A stretch of DNA of 64,000 bases from Monilinia fructicola (lineage: Eukaryota > Ascomycota > Leotiomycetes > Helotiales > Sclerotiniaceae). The translations under genes were made by a program, and so were the position numbers. Positions 19,540 to 33,067 of the stretch are shown in pieces. The notes under the pieces are model-generated. The model did not search any database and had not been told where the DNA came from. It saw only the letters and a list, made by a program, of their open reading frames with translations. The DNA is taken from assembly GCA_008692225.1 (NCBI GenBank), contig VICG01000010.1, positions 1,550,001 through 1,614,000 of the forward strand, given 5' to 3'. Within the stretch, counting starts at the first letter, position 1, and the number at the start of each line of letters is the position of its first letter.

Positions 19540-20834
19540 ATGGTTTCATTTTGGCCCTGGAAGGTATGTGAAAAAGCTTCATTCTTAAACATGTGCCTTC
19601 AGAATGCATATTCACTGACGGCATGTTCTACATAGCGCGAGGATAATTCTCCCGCCTCCTTTGAGAAGATACTATCTGCTTTGGCAGAGAAGATTTCTAA
19701 GTCACAATCACAGTTGGATTCTCGTAGACTTCGTGGCAGGCGTGTGAAAGCATTATGGACATTATATTCGAGCTTTGCATATCTGGTGGTGTTCGTCATA
19801 GCTCTTCTAGTGATCGGTTGGAAGGATCTGACTGTCTTGGAGTATACCGGTCTTGCCGGAAGTCCTTTGATGTAAGTCTTACTAAAGAAACGTGGCGCCT
19901 GGGTCGCATACTGATTTCTTTATAGAATCTATCTCATTCGAAGTGGCATTACGAGATATTATGAATATAGGGTTGAGTCAATTGCGCGCCGCCTGGAGGA
20001 ACAACAAGCCGAAAGGACCAAAACCATTGACAAATTGAAGGCTGCCACGAGATATAATTCCACGCAAGAACTCCTAGAGAAATATGGCGGCGTTCCACCA
20101 AAACCCGCAGCACCAAAGAGAACAAATTCAGTGAAGAAGACTCCAAAGAACAAAGATGCCCAACCCCCACGAACAAGCATGGGTCCACCTGCGACAGCAA
20201 ATATACCCCGCCCCAACCAGATCCCGAGTCAACCTTCTACCCCTCAGCCTCTTGGTGCCAGGACCCTCCTTCTTTTATCGCTCCATCTCCATCGCCTGTT
20301 GCTGCTCAGAGTGAGCCAGGACCTGCTGAATTCGCACCAAACGCTTTTTCGGGGCCATCTCAATATGCACAAGGACAATACGCCCAGAGTGGAGAGTTCG
20401 TCTCCCAAGGACACTGGTACGATAGGGTGTTGGATATATTGCTAGGTGAAGATGAGACCAACCCCAAAAATCGAATGGCGTTGATATGCCAAAATTGTCG
20501 GCTTGTCAACGGTCAAGCACCACCTGGTACGAAAACCTTGGCAGATTTGGGAAAATGGAGATGCTATGGCTGTAAAACCTTGAATGGGGTGGATGAAGCC
20601 GCCAAGGCAGTGCAAGAAATGAAGGAAAAAATTCAGGAAACAAAGCTAAACCAAGAAGTCATTTCCGAGCCCGAGGATAAGAGTACAGAGGACCCTGAGG
20701 ACACGCCCGGGAGTGAGGACATCGAACATGATGAACCTGCTCTCAAGGATGCGGAGGACTCGGAAGAAGAAAAGGTTGAGGTCAAACCGAAACGGGGCCG
20801 ACCGAAATCAAATCGGAAAAAGCATAACTTGTGA
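19540..20834 (+). CDS. Lunapark-family ER network protein (apparent frameshift)
   Basis: Lunapark (Lnp1) proteins act at three-way junctions of the tubular endoplasmic reticulum. The proposed exons are 19540-19563, 19636-19871 and 19926-20834, about 389 aa after restoring one base. The start MVSFWPWK followed by REDNSPASFEKIL fits fungal Lunapark proteins. Two hydrophobic segments follow (ALWTLYSSFAYLVVFVIALL; then EYTGLAGSPLIIYLIRSG), next a charged coiled coil (RRLEEQQAERTK), a Pro-rich linker and a C-terminal zinc ribbon: CQNC about residues 275-278 and CYGC about 300-303. The tail is acidic and ends in a basic KRGRPK segment. The frame breaks near 20264-20266: adding one C to the CCC run joins LGART to PPSFIAPSP and leads without stops into WYDRVLDILLGEDE. 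Confidence 0.87.
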
Positions 20835-21131
20835 TCAATGCTCTTATTTCATGATGAGCTTTCCTATTTGCAAATTACACCATATCTGTGGTTTTCTTGT
20901 GTATCCTATTTAGCAGATGACAGTTTGCTCATCCTCAGACCCATTATCAATCTATCCTTTAGCCAATCGGCACCATGATCAACGAGTTTGTGATCACTCC
21001 GATTCTTTCTGCCGTGCAACATCCTACATCCTGAAATCTTAATCACCGCTTCGTTCCCCTTCGCATCCTATCCTCTCGCTTATATCCTTCCACCCAATGA
21101 CGAAAATCCCTTCCGATCAGCAAACGAAGAT
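20835..21131. other. intergenic region between convergent genes
   Basis: This short stretch separates the 3' ends of the Lunapark gene and the hypothetical gene at 21132-21935. It must hold both 3' untranslated regions. Nothing else is seen. Confidence 0.5.
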
Positions 21132-21935
21132 TTATATTTTCGGCATGTAAGGACCGATAGTCGGCTCAAAACCAAACGAATCCATCAAGGCGTTATCCTC
21201 CTCGGTCTCTTTTTTCTCCCTCTCCTCTCTAGCTCTCCACTCCCGCGCAATCCGCCCTCGCTCCTCCTGTTCCTCGGCTGTCAAAGGTGCTTCATGAACT
21301 CTGCTACTCTCTATATATTGAGGTACATGAGTAAGAGAACGATGTTTAGCTGGCTGGGTCTTTACGATTCCCGCATCTCCTCCAGTCTGTCTACGTTGTA
21401 GACCCATGTATCGCTCATAACCCCACGGCTTCGATTCAAAATGCGCAGTATCCAGAACACTAGATTCAACCTGTCGTGCATATGTACTCTCCGCTAACAT
21501 TGGTTCCAAATACTCGCTCCCCTCTAATTCGGGCGTTGACATTCGTGTTGATGTTGATGTAGATGTAGTCGATGTAAACGTCGGAATCGGGGAAGCTTGT
21601 GGAGAAACTACAATGGGTGATTGCATTCGCTCCATACTTGGGACTCTCCTCGCTACTCGCTCTCGGCGTGGACTTTCATCACGAGAGAAACTCCGATGAT
21701 GGTTATACATAATGACGTCTTCATATAAAGGAAAATCGAAATCAGTGATGGAGGGGTGAGGTGGGTAGGGTGGGATTTGGGATGGATTGAAGGGGTCAAG
21801 AAACTGAGCGAGAGACTGGATTAGGGAGTGGAAGGGGCGGAATGTTTCGGAGACTGTGGTATAGATTTTGGAGGAGGTGGGGTAGGCTTGGATGGGATTT
21901 GGATGGCCTTTTGAAAGAAGCTGTTGATGGGACAT
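21132..21935 (-). CDS. hypothetical protein with conserved-looking C-terminus
   Basis: A single open frame of 267 aa starts MSHQQLLSKG. The middle is Ser/Thr/Pro-rich and probably disordered, including basic SFSRDESPRRERVARR and a Thr-rich run. The last third looks folded or at least conserved in style: KPWGYERYMGLQRRQTGG, then an Arg/Glu-rich helix (EEQEERGRIAREWRAREERE) and DSFGFEPTIGPYMPKI at the end. No family is recognised. The start could be further in, for example at the Met of MYNHHRSF, because the first 70 or so residues are unremarkable. Codon structure and frame length support a real gene; function is unknown. Confidence 0.65.
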   Translation of the reverse strand: MSHQQLLSKGHPNPIQAYPTSSKIYTTVSETFRPFHSLIQSLAQFLDPFNPSQIPPYPPHPSITDFDFPLYEDVIMYNHHRSFSRDESPRRERVARRVPSMERMQSPIVVSPQASPIPTFTSTTSTSTSTRMSTPELEGSEYLEPMLAESTYARQVESSVLDTAHFESKPWGYERYMGLQRRQTGGDAGIVKTQPAKHRSLTHVPQYIESSRVHEAPLTAEEQEERGRIAREWRAREEREKKETEEDNALMDSFGFEPTIGPYMPKI

Positions 21936-24683
21936 ATGTAAGAGTTTCGCAGGCAGGCACTAGTTGAGGGGTACCTGTTGAGGGGTATCGTAGAGGTGAT
22001 TTGGTTTAGGTAACATTGAAGCGAGCGATGGAAAGGGGGTGAATGAACAATGATTTTTTTCTTTTTGACTTCTACCCCGTCCCAGCTAACCAAATTTACT
22101 CAAGACAACAGACTGGAAGGAAATAGTTAACAAGAAAGCTTGTGAATGAAAGTGTTGATTTATAAACCGTCAAAGCCAAGCTCAAGCTTTTGTGCACCCA
22201 GGTGAAAGAAGTTGGGTAGTACAAAAATGTGGAAAGAATTCTAGCTGTATATGAAGACAGCAAGGTATTGAATAGAACTTTATAGGTGGAACTTAAGAGG
22301 TTGCTATGGCATGGCCCATGCAAGCTTATGTGATGTTATTCACGGTTTAGCGATCATGAAAGGGGAACAAGATATCTGCTTTGTGGATGATTTGTTATGG
22401 AAGTTTTGGGTTTGGATGATGGCTGCATTGTGAATATGGATCTGATATGCAATCAATGAGATGATTAGGGTAGGTGGTGAATTTGGTAGAAGGTGGTTAT
22501 TCATTGGGATTGTCCTCTGATTGTTTCTGCTCTCTAACGCACGTTGGTTGGTTGTATGGAAGTATTTGATCATCGTATTTCATTATAGTGATTATTGGTA
22601 TCACTGTGGGTCGTCCTTCATGAATACTACAAGTAGTCTCTAATAGTATGTTTTTATACTCTTGGTTTTGGGATTCTAAGCATAGAGCCTACTCTATATA
22701 AATGCTTTTGAGGCACTGGTGCCCGAACTAATACACTACAGCACCTCTGTCACATCATCATCCCGACTGTTATATATCACGTATTTCAGGGACGAGATAA
22801 CAACTGGCCTCTATATTTCAAAGCTTTATTGTGCAAGGATGATATATCATCTCATTAACTCACTCAAGGGGGTGGACGAGAGATGAGACGATAGTGCCCT
22901 TGAATACAGGGTTGTAGAGCTGGAATGTTGCCCTACTGTCAAAAAATAATCTTCCATTTCATCTTTCACCATCGCAATGCTGTAGAGCTTTGTATGAGTT
23001 CTCATTCCAGTGATATATCATGATACGGGTAGAACTCTAATGGTTTGTTAATTAGCACCCTCAAGTGAGCTCTATTCGAATCCAAACCGCTGCACATGTT
23101 ATGGACCAAGATTCTTTGGCACCTTCTCGAAGATTGGAATTTAAGTGCTTTTTCCTTCTCTTTCCTTCTGGAATGAGCTGGGAAGGGTGGAATGGTAGCT
23201 TTCATGGAATAGTTATATGGAATGGCACCTTGAGAGCTCTACTATATCATTCATCACTAAACATCCATTCTCGAAACCCCACCAGTCTAAACCTTCTATC
23301 TATATTTCACACACTCGTGCGTGCCATCATGATCGCGCTAATATGACTGACTGAAGGCAACTGCTATGCCATGACTCGGCCAGATAGGTATTGGAAGCTC
23401 TTCCTTCTCCCCAATCAGTCAGTCAACCATTCGAGGATTCGTCAACTATCGATTAGCCAACGATACACAAGGCACCTGTACGCAGTCTGATCTTTCTTCT
23501 TCCTCTTTCCGCTACTCTTTTGCTTCCTCCCCATCAACTCAACGTCCTTCTCGCCCGGTGATGCCCTTCCTCCCAGATCATATACTTGTGCATCTATGTT
23601 CTGATATACCCAGATTTTGTTAACTTTTTAAATTAGTGCACAAATTTCAAGACAAGAGTCTCCTGAATTGAATCTCTAACTCGAGGTTCTTGGCGTCGTG
23701 TTTGTTCTTGTATCATTTCTGTAGAGGTATTTTGCGAAACGCATTAGTATCAATCTAATACTATGATGTTTAATGATATCTGAAAATATCAAGATATCTT
23801 CATTATTATTAAATCATTAGAAAGAAGTTTGAGAGAAGGACTGAGAGGAAGGAAAGTGGAGGAAGGGGAATGGCAGAGGAAAAGGGGAAGAGGTTGAAGT
23901 TTGCGACCTTGGTTTTTGATTCTGAAATGGAGACTGAGGGTAGGTTACATTGATTGAATCTTGAAGACTAGATGATGGTGGATTTTAGTTGAGTGGTTTG
24001 AAAGATTGTGGTATAAGTTTGATTCAAAGTAGAAGACGAGCATATATAAGTTATGATTATCCATGTATACAAAATCATTCCATCAAGTAGTATGAATCAT
24101 GAACGTGAGTCCCAATAATTTTCCAGCAGTGAGGAATTCGAATTGGTAGGTCTCACTGGCATTCGTACTCAACCTCCCACCCCTTTCCCCCTCCCCTTCC
24201 CCCCTTTTCAAATTGATGAGCTAGCTTGGCGGACAATACCTAATTCTTATCTTCACATCAAGTCATGCCATCCTCATTCACTGTATGTTCCACGATACTG
24301 AGATACTATTTAGCCAAAATCTATCTAATCCAACGCCGTCTTTCCATTCATCCACAACTCTATGAGCTATCTACTCCAGGGCTCTTTGTGATTCAACTCA
24401 ATCCAACTATTATTGATATTCTATAATTATTATTACCAATTATCAGTACTTTCATAATCTAATGGATATCTATACCGCTGCATCTATGTAAGAAAACCAT
24501 TGCAGCACTAATACATGCTATTGAGTATCCCTCCCCCCTCACCCCCAAATCCCATAGAAATCAATACTCCCCGATCTCAAGTGATGAAGTGCCTGAGCAT
24601 ACACCCCGACAACCAAAAATCCATACAGTCATAAACCAAGACCATAGACTCATATCCCTCATTATCTATTCTATACATCAACC
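21936..24683. other. intergenic region, 2.7 kb, no gene recognised
   Basis: Base composition is ordinary, but all open frames are short and show no motif. No RNA gene is recognised. The right edge is the 3' side of the serine-rich gene. Confidence 0.5.
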
Positions 24684-27600
24684 TTAAAGAAAGACTCCAC
24701 CACTCTCCCCCATCTCACTAACGTGTCGTACACCCCCATCCTCACTCATGCTCCCCGCCGTAGTCCCCACACTAGCAATTCTCCTTCTCCTACTACTCAA
24801 AAACATATCCACCATCTGCTTACTGCCCAACGGTAATTGATCTGTCTGTTCCAGTTCCAATACACCGGTCCCATCGACACCATAAAGATCCTCCGAAGCC
24901 CCTCCCCTCTCATTTTCCCTGCCTCCCGCCCTTATTCTTGCTCTCCCGTTCCCGCACTCCCAAATTGTCTCTCAACCGCGGCCCCAATCCCTGTTCCCGG
25001 ACTACTCTGCGGTGTATAATTATATACCGGTCTTCCAGACCTCTTCACCAATTTCGCTGGACTGGTATTGAAACATTTACTGGCACTCGTATCGAAACTT
25101 TTTACACTCCTTAGACTTTTACAACTTCTCATTGTCGCATCCGAGACATTTTCGCTTATGGAGAGCATTGCGGCCACTGACACCTTGAGTTATCACACCT
25201 TGATTTGGTGTTGTCGGTGCACTCCTCAAGGTTGCAGATGAGAGACGCTTGTGCAAGACGTTGCGACCATTTGAGCTATGATTCTGATTATTGGGGATGG
25301 AATTGGGGGATGTTGGTACGAATTGAGAAGTTGAGGTGCTTTTTAGGCTTGACTTGCTTTGCGCTGGTCTTAAGATTGATCTGGCCGGAACAAGTGGTGG
25401 TAGTGGTGGCGCTGGAGGAATACCAAATGATGTTGTGTCGTTCACGATTGCGTCTTCGGCCAAGGAAGTTGTTGAACGATTTTTGAGGATAGGTTTTAAA
25501 AGAAGTTGGCCATTACCCGAAGGAAGTTTTTGTTGGATGAGACCAAGCGGCTGCTTGCCGACTGGCAATTTCTTCTGAGCAACATCCGTATCATCATCGG
25601 CCATTTGTGCATATTCTCGTCTATGCGCAATATGATACGAGCCCGGTACCGTGGATGTAGTTGATAAAGAATGATCAATATTAGTCACACTGGTTCGATT
25701 GTTTCCTTGTGGTCTTTCTAATTTTGCGACTTCGGTCGACATCCACTTTTTCCATTCAACTGATCCACCAGAATTCTCGCCTCGTTGCCGGGGATTGATT
25801 GGACGATAGGTGGTAGTGCTGTTGATTATAATAGCACCACCAGCATCTAAACCATCTATAGGTAAAGAAGGCAATCTTACCTTTGCCAGTGAGGCGGAAT
25901 TATCATTACTCGTAGCATCAGGAGGAGCACTACCAACACTTCGAGAATAGACGCTCTCACTATAAAAACATCATCATCTACTGGTGCCACGTTCACTTTC
26001 GCTAGACCACGAGCGGTTGATTGCAGCGTGTTTCGAACGGGTGAGCCTCTTTTAGCCATGGAGTCATCTCCGGAAACAGCTGAATTATCACTTTCCGCCA
26101 ATGCACGACGATATGGACTTGTATTACCGGTTCTATCAATCTTAAACGTGGAGCCTCCAAAAAACGCGGACCTTGCCTCACGGATAATTTTTGTGCTTGG
26201 GACTACAGGATCATCACGCGCGGCTATTTGCTGTTGAGTGAGACCTGAGGGATCTTGCCTAGGGGAATAAAGAACGTCGCTGCTGTTTAAGCTATATCCT
26301 GTTGCTGACCCCGAGCTATGCATATTGGCTCGCCTATCAAAGGGGTTGCCGCGTCTGCGCTTTGGGTGCGAAGAAAACACATCTTCCAGATTCTGAGCTT
26401 GCGTGTTGTATAATGGCAAATCGGAAGATTGAAATTGATGCTCAGGGTCAAGAGCATGCATGGATATATTTTCGCCACTAGCAGTACGTATGGGACCAGC
26501 AATGTTTGATTCGTTTACTTGATGATACTGATGTTGATCTTGACCGCTCGGGTCACAGTCTGGAGGTACTTGTCGAATCCATGGTTTGGACTGCGAGAGA
26601 GTATTGGTAAAGGAGCCACTACGTCTAGGGGTTGTCTCAGCTCTGAGGGTGTCGGTACTGACTTTCCTTGACTTTGCGAGTATTGCTTCCGGACTGTTCT
26701 CATCCAGACGCTTCATCAAAGCAGAGCAAAGTCTGGCGCTATCTACACCCCCTGGTCTCATCGGCTGTACATGACCAGGCCGATGAAATGCTGGGTATGC
26801 AGGATGTTGGTTTTTAACGTTTGGGCGATGAAATGCTGCTTTAGAGATATGGGTACCTGATTCATTGATGATGGAAAGTCTTTGGTCTCTGCTAGGTTGA
26901 GGACGCAGCCCTTGACTGGTCACGGTATTGTTAGCCGTGCTATTGGTCCAGCTCGTGACTCGGGACTTTTCGTCACTGTTATCGCTTCGGAAGCTGCGAA
27001 TACTACCACTTTGTGATCTGAGTCTCTGACTTGATGCAATAGCACGTAATGATGGAACTCGAGCGGCTACATGAGCGAATGCGGCCTCATCGGGTCTAGG
27101 AATATCGAGAAATGACTCATGGTCTGGGGTTAATTGTCCGGCATATTCTCGGACATGAGTTTCCACGGCGCTCACCTGCTGATTGGGAATAACGATGGGC
27201 TCGTCCCTGCTACGACCAAAGACTTTTCGTAATTTGCTCTTTAATCCTTGGGACACCTTGCGAGCTTTGGCCCTCAGTCCGCCCTCCCTTATAGATTCAG
27301 CTGAATCAAGTGTCACTGCAGACTTTCCGCTGCTGCTTCGAACTGACTTTCGAAAAGGCTTTTCTTGTCGCTGTGCCTTTGATCTAAAGAGGAAAGATGG
27401 TTGCTCCCGAAGTCTTTGTTGTGTAGCTTGAGCGAAGAATTTATCCCTCGCCATTTGAACAGCATCATCATTTCTTTCACATGATGTGGAAGACTTGAAG
27501 TATTCCCGTCCTCCTCGGAGGAAGCTCATTGACTTTGGAGCTCGTAAGGGAGCATCGTTCTCTTGAGTGCGTGGAGGGACTGAGTAGTTGGCGTGATCAG

Positions 27601-28250
27601 GGCTACCATTGCTGTAAAAAGACGTTGGATGGAGCTGATAATGGACTAAACATGGATTTTGACTTTCTGATCCGCCGGTATGAAGATGGGGTTGAGGCGA
27701 CATCATCTTCATGTGTGTAATATTCATCATAGGTTAGATTTGTAACGTAGTTGTGAGCAGCGTAATCATGAGCAGCTGCTTTACCAAGTGACGCTTTGCC
27801 AATAGAAGAAGAACGGCTGGGTGGTCGGTACGCCGCAGGGACTGGGGCATTCGTGGTCATTGCAACAGGCCTTAAGGTAGCAATACTTGGTTTATGGGTC
27901 AATGCTGGGGGCTCCGTTCTTTTTCCTGTCGATTGACGTCTTTTGACTGCATTGGGACCTGCAAAACGGACACTCTGCTGACGTTTGAGTCCCTGATTGT
28001 CATGACTTGTAGAATGATGTTCTTGATTTGACCGCGATTGACCCCCCTGGGTTGTACTGTTGTTTCGTGAAAGTCCGTTGGTATTTCCGTGACCCGTGCC
28101 GCTTCTCTCCTGAGCTCGATTGAAGGCATGCATTGCCGCAGCATGAGCATGCATACGAGACTCTTCAGGGTCGACAAGATCGTGTTTGACGTAGGCTGAT
28201 GATGTTGATTTGCTTCGACTAGGCCGACTAGAACTGTTTCGCCGGAGCAT
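24684..28250 (-). CDS. large serine/arginine-rich disordered protein of unknown function (four apparent frameshifts)
   Basis: One continuous gene reads MLRRNSSSRPSRSKSTSS at 28250 to a TAA at 24686-24684, about 1188 aa, without introns. Segments look conserved in style: HAHAAAMHAFNRAQERS near the N-terminus, RRIRKSKSMFS, LRAPKSMSFLRGGREYF, KARKVSQGLKSKLRKVFGRS, then late SISENVSDATMRSCKSLRSV and GSKQMVDMFLSSRRRR near the end. It is basic, serine-rich and lacks membrane segments or catalytic motifs. Frame changes occur at plus 27616-27620 (one extra T in coding), 25964-25968 (one T missing), 25183-25186 (one extra base) and 24951-24953 (one G missing). They cancel overall, and stops appear only immediately after each shift. 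I therefore read it as one intact gene with sequence errors. It resembles uncharacterised Pezizomycotina proteins; no function is assigned. Confidence 0.7.
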
Positions 28251-28820
28251 ATTCCTTATGCAATGCTTACAAAATGGAGTAAACGTGAATCGAAATTAAA
28301 TGCGTGATACAGCTATTACATGCATGCATGTATTAACCAAAAGTTGATGGAACCAAAAATTTGTGAATGAAGGACTTCAATAGCAGACAAGACTATAGAG
28401 ATTTGAAGAGGCGGAAAGGAATTAATCATGCCAGGAAGGTAGGAAGGGTTCCTTCCATCAACGCTGGTCGAGGAAAGAGCCATGGAAACGATGTAGCAGC
28501 AAGTTGGTCGATGCACACTCGATGGCGAGACATTTAGCAAGTCACCACATCAGATATATTATCATAAACTGTGCATTGTGATTAAAAGAATGAGTTGTTA
28601 CAATTGAATATAAATACTGGTCTATGTAGTCTGATGACGCGAGACCCCTAATGTTCCTATCCGCAAACGCAATGAAAAACCCAAGTAATCAAAAGATGCA
28701 TATGGAGACATCCATCCGGCTCCATCCCATGACCATCATAACAAACTAAAAAGGAAATATTGAAAGACCATGTCCCTCGAGATATATGCCAAAAATATGC
28801 GGCATCAACATGTATCTAAT
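28251..28820. other. intergenic region between serine-rich and protease genes
   Basis: This holds the serine-rich gene's upstream region and the protease's 3' flank, with no further gene. Confidence 0.5.
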
Positions 28821-30656
28821 CTAAGAGCTGAACTCTTCGAAAAACTCATGGATCTCTTCATCAACCATCTTCTGAATCTTCTTGGAGAGCTTCTCGGTCT
28901 TGGAAACCATAGACTCAGTTCCCTTGACGACCTTGCCAGAGAGCATGTTGAAGTCTTTCTCAATGGCCTTTTCCAAGAGTTCAACAGTAGTTGGGAGTTG
29001 CTTCGATCCCTTAACTGCGTAACCACCAGCCTTGATGATGGAAGTGTAGTTGGAAGATCCACCACCGTTCCATGCAAGGATGTTCTTGGTGTTGGACGGA
29101 ACATCGGAAAGAGCACCCTCAGTTGCAACAGAGAGGATATTCTCCTTCAATTTCTTGGGAGTGAGCTCAGCAACTGCGTAAGCAGAGTCGCTAGATGGTT
29201 GGAGAGAAAGGTAGTAGGCCAAGAGACCAGCAACGTGTGGGGATGCCATGGAAGTACCGGAGATGGTGTTAACGGCATATTTGCTACCAATCCAGGTTGA
29301 AAGAATGCTCAAACCAGGAGCAAAGATGTCGTTGCAAGTACCGTAGTTGGAGAAGTAGGCACGGGAGTCATCGAGAGCGGAAGCACCGACGGTGATAGCG
29401 TTCTCGGCAGCAGCTGGGGAGTAGTTGCAAGAGTCGGCGTTATCGTTACCAGCGGCAACTGCGAAGTGAATACCAGCAGCAACGGCACCGTTGACGGCAC
29501 GATCAAGAGCAGGAGACTTGCCACCACCGAGGGACATGTTGGCAACGGAACCCTTGAATCCTTTCTTTCCCTTCTTGACCTTTTCGGTGTGCGAGTTGGC
29601 AGCCCACTCAACACCCTTTACGACATCTGCCATAGTACCGGAACCGTTGGATCTGAGCACCTTGACGGCGTAGACATTGGCCTTCTTGGCAACACCATAT
29701 TTCTTACCAGCAACGGTACCGGAGCAGTGAGTTCCGTGTCCATTTCCATCCTCATCAGCATCGCCAGCTGGGATGGTCTTTCCCCAGTGTGCACGACCTT
29801 CGAAATCAACGTGTTCAGTGTTGGTTCCGGTGTCAATGACATAGGCATCGACTCCCTCACCCGCATCAGCGGCATACAAGTATTTGTTGAAGGTGGCGAA
29901 GCTCAAGCTATCTCTGTGTGAGATACGGGCCAAACCCCAAGGGGCGTTCTTCTCAGTCTCTCCATCACTGTCCCCTAAGGTGTGTACGATGGAATCCTTC
30001 TCAACGTATTCGACCTGTTCGTAGTATTGATTAGCACAGCTGTTACGTAAAATAAATACACCAAGAACTAAGGATGATGAACAATCACGTGCGAATTACC
30101 GCTTACGTGTGTGACAAGAGGGTTGATTGAGTCAACAAGGGCCTTGTGAGCTCTTTGTTGGGAGCATCGAGATGAAGAGAAAACCATCAAAATCAGGGGA
30201 GTTCTCATCCCATTGAAAACGTAAGTGCAGGGGGAAAGCACGCAATTGATGTCAAAACAATAAGAAGCACTTTGTACTTACATCCGGATGTTTGCGGACC
30301 TCTTCGATGACTGAGTCATCAAAGTGACCAGAGTAACCCAAGAAACCACCAGCAATGTTGTATGTGTGCTTGAGACCCTCGAAGATATCTGTGGTGATAG
30401 GAAATTGACCTCTCTTTCGGAGCTCGGTTCGTTGAGCTTCTCCGGTAGAGTGGATGTCTTGAACCCAGCTGTGATGCTCAGTGGCCGATGCCTCGGTGAC
30501 GTGCTTCTTAAATACAACGATATAGGAGTCTGGGACTTCTACAGAGTTTGCAGAGGAAAGGAGCGGAGCAACACCTTCATGGATAGTTTCGGTGCTGAAT
30601 GTTGGTGCTGATGAAGCCAACAGCGGCAAGAGCGATAAGCTGATGAGCCCACGCAT
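28821..30656 (-). CDS. subtilisin-like serine protease, vacuolar proteinase B (cerevisin) type
   Basis: Family members are S8 endopeptidases made as preproenzymes and active in the vacuole. The exons are 30656-30282 and 30014-28821, 522 aa with closed frame. A signal peptide (MRGLISLSLLPLLASSAP) is followed by an I9-type propeptide with DSYIVVFKKHV. The catalytic triad is visible: Asp in YVIDTGTN (about residue 186), His in NGHGTHCSG (about 221) and Ser in SGTSMASPHVAG (about 380), with the oxyanion Asn in AAGND. A C-terminal extension rich in Lys/Glu ends HEFFEEFSS. The splice joins RKHPD to VEYVEKDSIVHTL. I chose the Met at 30656 because the signal peptide starts there; an in-frame Met at 30704 is possible. 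The intron is 267 nt, long for this window. No frameshift is seen. Confidence 0.93.
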
Positions 30657-33067
30657 GATGAATGAATAGATGATGGAAGCTGATGGTCTGCCTGCGACTT
30701 TCAATGCAAGAGAGAGAAAACAAAAGAGTTATGGAAGATGTGTTTGGAAATTAATAGACGATGGAAGCTGATGGAGGAGGAAGAACAGAGTATTAATGCT
30801 GTCTTCAAGAAAGTGTGGTTGATGGAAAGAAAGAGGATTGAAGATGGATGGATGGATGGATGATGGAGGTGGGTGAGAGAGTTGTTGATGTACTTGGGAA
30901 GCTCGGGGAACCGACAAAGATGCACTAGGCAACTACGGGGCGATGCTCGTTTGGCGTTAAACCACTTTTGGCCTTAGCGTCGTAGTTTATCAGTGACGAA
31001 TGGATCACGCAGACAAAGTTGGCGAAGCGATAAGAAGTGAAGGAGGGAAGGCTTGCGTTGAGGCTTTGAGGCTTACACGGCTCAAGGAGGAAAGTGTGGA
31101 TAAGACAGTTCTCGTGGATTTAGTAAATGATGAGGGTGTGAGGCAAATACAGTACTACTCTGTACAGGAGTGATGCAGGAATAATGCAAAGGGATGGAGA
31201 CTGGGGATGGGGATGGAGATGAGATGATGATGATGATAGGATGGGGAAATGATGGATGATGAATCCTAGTTCCTAGATCGCTGCTTTGTCTTGTTTTTGT
31301 CTTAGCTTTCTGATTCTAGTCTTTCTATTGAATGGCTCAAGTGCTTCTTCCCCCGTACTTTACTTTTATAGTATTCCGGAAGAAACTAAGGTTAGATAGA
31401 GATGGATATGCGGGATTATGGTTGATTGTGGTGTTATCTATGGTTGTGATGATGAAATGTTAGGGGGGGGAGGAGGTAGGGAGGAGGTAGCGAGGAGGTA
31501 GGGAGGTACAGTAGTGAAACTCGACATGCTGCGATGGCGGTATGGGAAATGGGAACAGATCAATGGGAGCCTTTAAGCAAGCTGGAGATGCTTAGATCGC
31601 TGGAGGTAGGTAATAAATAGATGGATACAATAACCGTAGACCTCCAGGGCTTGGAAGGCTTTTCCCCTTTTGCATCATCGAATAGGGAGTTGAATAGACA
31701 ATCAATCCATATGAATGTTTCATTGCCAATCTTGGAACCATCTACCTGTGAAGTCTACCTGTTCCTGTTCCTTTCCCGTGATCAATGTATATGGATATTT
31801 ATACCGTATCCAGCATGGTAAATCCAACACAGCTATTTGGGTTAGGGAGGTAGGGAGGTAGGGAGGTGGGTAGTAAGTAGGTAGATATAAACAGTCCACA
31901 GTATTTGAAGCTTTAAAACTTGCACCTGGAAGTACTTGTGATGACTACAAGTACTGGTATCTAATAGATCCATGGATATCGACAGAGTACTGGACAGAGA
32001 AGGTATGAGCTTTATCTGCTTACTAGGTACTGTCTGCTCGATACTTACCTAGTATATCTGTGCTACACGTGCTCCTACTAGATACTTGGTACCTACCTCG
32101 GCACGTGCTAGGTGCAGGGTCTTATCCCATATAAGTTAGCTCACCGGGTACTTGCTGTATCCATGGATGGATGATTAAGCTGCCCGACCTAGGTAGCTAT
32201 CGACATCTCCACTTTTTACGAGTAATGATAGCATCGCATTCAGGTACGAGATGTCCCCGTGGACCTACCTAGTACCTAGCACAGTAGCTACGTATACTTG
32301 CTTAGATAGGCGGGGCCTTAGTCTTAGCGGAACTCGGGGTCAAAACAAAACCATCGAGACAACGGATCCTTTTAATCACGAAGCGGTGTCCTTTTAATCA
32401 CGACGAAGCACTAGGTACAACTCTATCTATCTGCTGGTTTACTCGGTGTGGCTTGTACCTACTTTATGATGTGGTTGATAGATAGATAGATAGATAGATA
32501 GATTGATTGATAGATTGATAGATTGATAGATTGAAAGATTGATTGGCTGGTTGGGATATCCATCGATACAGACAGAGATTCATAAGACCACAATGAAACG
32601 GTTGAATCACACGAGATCATTCGAAAGAGATAGGATAGGAGGTAGTGCATCTATTTATGTTTAAGGTTAGAAGCTAGTGGTTGCATATAGTAAGTGATTC
32701 CTAATATCCTATCTACTAGGTACCTAGTAGGTATCTACCTAGGTCCACGGTATCTATTCATCTATCTATCCATCCATCCATCCATCCATCCATTCATCCA
32801 TCCATCCATCCACCATCCACCATCCATCAATCCACCATCCACCCATCCATCCATTCCTGTGAATCCTACCTATCTCTATCTCTATCTATAACCTACCTCC
32901 CTCCCTATCTACCTACTCTTCAATATCTAACCTTCAGAGTAAGACAAGTCTCCGCATGACTTCCCTTACTATTTCTATCATTATTTCAATATAACATACT
33001 TAACTAATGATTGAGTCAGAAGGCATTGAGCATGTGTCGACCGTACATTCCGGCTTCAGGCTGATCA
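30657..33067. other. intergenic region upstream of the protease
   Basis: No gene is recognised. Microsatellites include GATG/GGAT runs at about 30841-30860, GAGGTAGG repeats at about 31470-31505, GATAGATT repeats at about 32475-32536 and CATC runs at about 32765-32860. Palindromic CCTAGGTA-type motifs are frequent between 32040 and 32750. Confidence 0.55.
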
